From positions 558,001 to 622,000 of the forward strand of contig NZ_CP136574.1 in the NCBI RefSeq assembly GCF_035195345.1: a DNA stretch of 64,000 nucleotides, read 5' to 3'. Numbering within the stretch: the first letter of the stretch is position 1; each line of letters starts with the position of its first letter. Positions 61,436-64,000 of this stretch are shown here, piece after piece. Below the pieces are notes generated by a model, which was given only the letters and a program-made list of their open reading frames with translations, made no database searches and was not told the origin of the DNA. The translations under genes were made by a program, and so were the position numbers. The stretch comes from Flavobacterium sp. GTDB taxonomy: Bacteria > Bacteroidota > Bacteroidia > Flavobacteriales > Flavobacteriaceae.

Positions 61436-61474
61436 AAAATCCCGATTTTGAAACAGTTTCAAAATCGGGATTTT
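61436..61474. terminator. Terminator of the BlaI/M56 operon
   Basis: A 19-base stem pairs 61436-61454 with 61456-61474 (core ATCCCGATTTTGAAAC), followed by a T-run and with A/T on the other side. Confidence 0.93.
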
Positions 61475-61515
61475 TGATAATATAAGTTACTTTAACTTAA
61501 ACAGCTTAAGTTAAA

Positions 61516-61550
61516 AATAGTGAACTCGATAAAATATCAAGCTCACTATT
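61516..61550 (-). terminator. Terminator of dnaK
   Basis: On the minus strand a 16-base stem with two G-T pairs (61516-61531 with 61535-61550, core AATAGTGA/TCACTATT) has a 3-base loop and is followed by TTT. Confidence 0.7.
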
Positions 61551-61609
61551 ATCAATTATTATAAAATTTTTTATTAAGTCATTTTCTTCTGAAATGAATT
61601 AATAATTAA

Positions 61610-63496
61610 TTATTTCACTTCTTCGAAATCTACATCTTGCGTTTGGTCTCCTGAAGCGCTTGCTTGTGGCTCAGCTTGAGAAGCTCCTCCTTGCTCTTGT
61701 GATTTGTACATTTCTTCTGTAGCTGTTTTCCAAGCTGCATTTACGTTGTCTAAACCTTTTTGAATAGCGTCTAAATCTTGCGTTTCATGACCCATTTTCA
61801 ATTCAGTTAATGCATATTCGATAGCTGTTTTGTGCTCAGCAGTTAATTTATCACCAATTTCTTTCAATTGACTTTCTGTTTGGAAAATCATTGAATCAGC
61901 TTCATTTAACTTATCTGCTCTTTCTTTAGCTAATTTATCGGCTTCAGCATTTAATTCAGCATCTTTTTTCATTTTTTCGATTTCTTCTGGAGTTAAACCT
62001 GAAGAAGCTTCAATACGAATATCATGCGACTTACCTGTTCCTTTATCAGTAGCTGATACTTTAATGATACCATTTGCATCAATATCAAACGTTACTTCAA
62101 TTTGAGGAACGCCTCTTGGTGCTGGTGGAATTCCGTCTAAATGGAAACGACCAATTGTTTTGTTATCATTTGCCATTGGTCTTTCTCCTTGAATAACATG
62201 GATTTCTACCGATGGTTGGTTATCTGCTGCTGTTGAGAAAACTTGTGATTTTCTTGTTGGAATAGTAGTGTTCGACTCAATTAATTTTGTCATTACACTT
62301 CCCATAGTTTCAATACCTAATGAAAGTGGAGTAACGTCTAATAATAATACGTCTTTTACTTCACCAGTTAAAACTCCACCTTGAATGGCAGCTCCAATTG
62401 CTACTACTTCATCAGGATTTACTCCTTTTGATGGTTTTTTACCGAAGAATTTCTCTACTTGTTCTTGGATAACAGGAATACGAGTTGAACCTCCTACTAA
62501 AATTACTTCGTCAATATCAGAAACTGATAAACCAGCATCTTTTAACGCTTTAGCAACTGGTTCCATAGAACGTTTTACTAAAGTTTCAGCTAATTGCTCG
62601 AATTTTGCTCTTGTTAAAGTTTGAACTAAGTGTTTTGGTCCAGAAGCCGTAGCTGTTACGTATGGTAAGTTGATTTCTGTTTGAGCAGAAGCTGATAATT
62701 CAATTTTAGCTTTCTCAGCTGCTTCTTTTAAACGTTGTAATGCCATTGGGTCTTTACGTAAATCAACACCTTCATTTGCATTGAATTCGTTAGCTAACCA
62801 ATCGATAATTACTTGGTCAAAATCATCTCCACCTAAGTGTGTATCTCCGTTTGTAGATAAAACTTCAAAAACTCCGTCTCCTAATTCTAATACAGAAATA
62901 TCAAATGTACCTCCACCTAAATCATAAACTGCAATTTTTTGGTCTTTACCTTGTTTGTCTAATCCATAAGCTAAAGCTGCTGCTGTAGGCTCATTGATAA
63001 TACGCATTACTTTCAAACCTGCAATTTCACCTGCTTCTTTCGTAGCCTGACGTTGCGCATCGTTAAAGTAAGCTGGAACAGTAATAACTGCTTCAGAAAC
63101 TGAATGACCTAAATAATCTTCAGCTGTTTTTTTCATTTTTTGAAGTGTCATTGCAGACAATTCTTGTGGTGTGTATAAACGACCATCGATATCAACACGT
63201 GGAGTATCGTTGTCCCCTTTTACTACCTTGTAAGCTACTGTTGAAGCTTCTTTTGCACTTTCAGTATACTTGTTACCCATAAAACGTTTGATAGAAGCAA
63301 TCGTTTTTGTTGGGTTAGTTACTGCTTGTCTTTTTGCCGGATCTCCAACTTTAATTTCGCCACCTTCTACAAATGCAATAACAGATGGTGTTGTTCTTTT
63401 TCCTTCTGCGTTTGCAATTACAACAGGTTCTCCACCTTCCATTACAGCCACACATGAGTTGGTTGTTCCTAAGTCGATTCCAATAATTTTGCTCAT
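61610..63496 (-). CDS. dnaK: Chaperone DnaK (Hsp70)
   Basis: This 628-residue ATPase folds proteins with DnaJ and GrpE. The N-terminal MSKIIGIDLGTTNSCVAVME, phosphate loops IGDLGGGTFDISV-like (actual VYDLGGGTFDIS) and ILVGGSTRIP, the linker DVLLLDVTPLSLGIETMG, and the C-terminal DVDFEEVK are typical. It is encoded apart from grpE-dnaJ. The leader has a sigma-54-like element and an inverted repeat with TGTCAG/CTGACA, resembling the grpE upstream region. Confidence 0.98.
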   Translation of the reverse strand: MSKIIGIDLGTTNSCVAVMEGGEPVVIANAEGKRTTPSVIAFVEGGEIKVGDPAKRQAVTNPTKTIASIKRFMGNKYTESAKEASTVAYKVVKGDNDTPRVDIDGRLYTPQELSAMTLQKMKKTAEDYLGHSVSEAVITVPAYFNDAQRQATKEAGEIAGLKVMRIINEPTAAALAYGLDKQGKDQKIAVYDLGGGTFDISVLELGDGVFEVLSTNGDTHLGGDDFDQVIIDWLANEFNANEGVDLRKDPMALQRLKEAAEKAKIELSASAQTEINLPYVTATASGPKHLVQTLTRAKFEQLAETLVKRSMEPVAKALKDAGLSVSDIDEVILVGGSTRIPVIQEQVEKFFGKKPSKGVNPDEVVAIGAAIQGGVLTGEVKDVLLLDVTPLSLGIETMGSVMTKLIESNTTIPTRKSQVFSTAADNQPSVEIHVIQGERPMANDNKTIGRFHLDGIPPAPRGVPQIEVTFDIDANGIIKVSATDKGTGKSHDIRIEASSGLTPEEIEKMKKDAELNAEADKLAKERADKLNEADSMIFQTESQLKEIGDKLTAEHKTAIEYALTELKMGHETQDLDAIQKGLDNVNAAWKTATEEMYKSQEQGGASQAEPQASASGDQTQDVDFEEVK

Positions 63497-63546
63497 TTTT
63501 ATACTTGTTAGATTTTAAATTTCAATTTTAAACTCGATGTCTTTAA

Positions 63547-63562
63547 TTCAAGGATTGTGCCA
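63547..63562 (-). promoter_or_regulatory. Sigma-54-like promoter of dnaK
   Basis: On the minus strand TGGCACAATCCTTGAA matches TGGCAC-N5-TTGCA except for the C at -12. The GG-to-GA spacing is exact. It lies 50-65 bases before the dnaK ATG. Confidence 0.5.
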
Positions 63563-63596
63563 TTACGAAAAATAAGGGAAATTGACAGAAAACAGC

Positions 63597-63624
63597 TTTT
63601 GTCAGGTTTAAAATACTGACAAAA
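63597..63624. promoter_or_regulatory. TGTCAG/CTGACA inverted repeat upstream of dnaK
   Basis: TTTTGTCAG (63597-63605) and CTGACAAAA (63616-63624) form a perfect 9-base inverted repeat with a 10-base spacer, about 35 bases upstream of the -24 element. It looks like an enhancer or repressor site. Confidence 0.55.
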
Positions 63625-63631
63625 TGTCGTT

Positions 63632-64000
63632 TTATAGTTGTTTTTTAACTCTATTATGTCTTAGATTTTTAAAATTCGTCAAGTTAAAAACCAAGATAGA
63701 AATCAAAATCAAGGAATAAGAAACAATTTGTGCAATTGAAACCGATTCTTTAAAATAGAAAATGGCTAAAAAGAAATGAATCAAGGGATTAGTATACATC
63801 AATATGCCAACAGTTGAAGAGTTCAATCCTTTTAAAGCATATAAATTCAGGAACAATGGAATAATGGTAAAAACAATTACTATAGTTAAAAGAAAACCAT
63901 AAAACAAAAACTCGGTTGGGATAGCGCTACCAAAACTAGGATAAAACGGCAATAAAATAACCGATGAAACTATCATTTGAATGGTTAACACCAAGAATTT
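63632..64000 (-). CDS. EamA/RarD-like membrane transporter, C-terminal part (5' end beyond the right edge)
   Basis: About 122 residues are visible, read from the window edge, so the N-terminal half is missing. At least four hydrophobic helices are present, with ALKGLNSSTVGILMYTNPLI and FFLAIFYFKESVSIAQIVSY, typical of the second EamA domain of drug/metabolite transporters and close to RarD. No in-frame ATG is needed, since the frame continues to base 64000. The substrate is not known. Confidence 0.8.
   Translation of the reverse strand, partial: KFLVLTIQMIVSSVILLPFYPSFGSAIPTEFLFYGFLLTIVIVFTIIPLFLNLYALKGLNSSTVGILMYTNPLIHFFLAIFYFKESVSIAQIVSYSLILISILVFNLTNFKNLRHNRVKKQL

Overview
The window is low-G+C DNA from the chromosome of a Flavobacterium-like member of the Bacteroidota. 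Supporting signs are Bacteroidota promoters (TAnnTTTG at -7) in many leaders, a type IX secretion tail (gene ending at 7697), a SecA without a C-terminal zinc motif, DUF2795/DUF4920/LETM1-like/TIGR02757 proteins typical of Flavobacteriaceae, and A-rich leaders instead of strong Shine-Dalgarno sites. Genes are dense and both strands are used. I saw no rRNA, CRISPR array, prophage, transposase or integrase. The single tRNA is tRNA-Ala(GGC).

Region 1 (1-9800, all minus strand) is the edge of a polysaccharide-utilisation locus, probably for a beta-glucan. It holds a secreted carbohydrate-binding protein with a T9SS tail, a membrane-spanning regulator (beta-propeller, Y_Y_Y domain, LuxR-type HTH), a clan GH-A glycosidase fused to an apparent outer-membrane beta-barrel, and a lipoprotein that runs off the left edge. 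A TGTATAGT motif is concentrated in the two regulatory intergenic regions.

Region 2 (10-29 kb) is mostly housekeeping: uvrA coupled to a LETM1-like gene, secA, DUF2795, an ATP:cobalamin adenosyltransferase, an ABC-2-like pair (DUF5687 plus ATPase), an ECF sigma/anti-sigma locus whose products carry detached TonB-plug-like modules, an ABC-F ATPase and an M3 peptidase.

Region 3 (29-37.4 kb, minus strand) holds DUF2007, a one-lobed DEAD-box-like protein, an NtrC-type regulator without a DNA-binding domain, a NatAB-like ABC exporter, dnaJ-grpE, a TIGR01777 epimerase and a DUF4442 protein. grpE here and dnaK at 61.6-63.5 kb both have sigma-54-like -24/-12 promoters with nearby CTGACA/TGTCAG motifs. 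This is the most unusual regulatory signal in the window.

Region 4 (37.4-52.1 kb) holds a PadR-PspC-GIN envelope-stress operon, folE-msrA, a LolD-like ATPase with TIGR02757, tRNA-Ala, a pentapeptide-repeat protein, a SulP transporter with beta-carbonic anhydrase, and a divergent oxyR/dps pair in which dps has a one-base frameshift in a homopolymer. It ends with mnmD and a cytochrome c/DUF4920 lipoprotein pair.

Region 5 (52.3-64 kb) holds ilvE, a MazG-like pyrophosphohydrolase, a membrane SRPBCC-GyrI fusion, tcdA-TatD-DUF1684, an MFS transporter, a BlaI/M56 sensor pair with three phased operators, dnaK, and the 3' part of an EamA/RarD-like transporter cut by the right edge.
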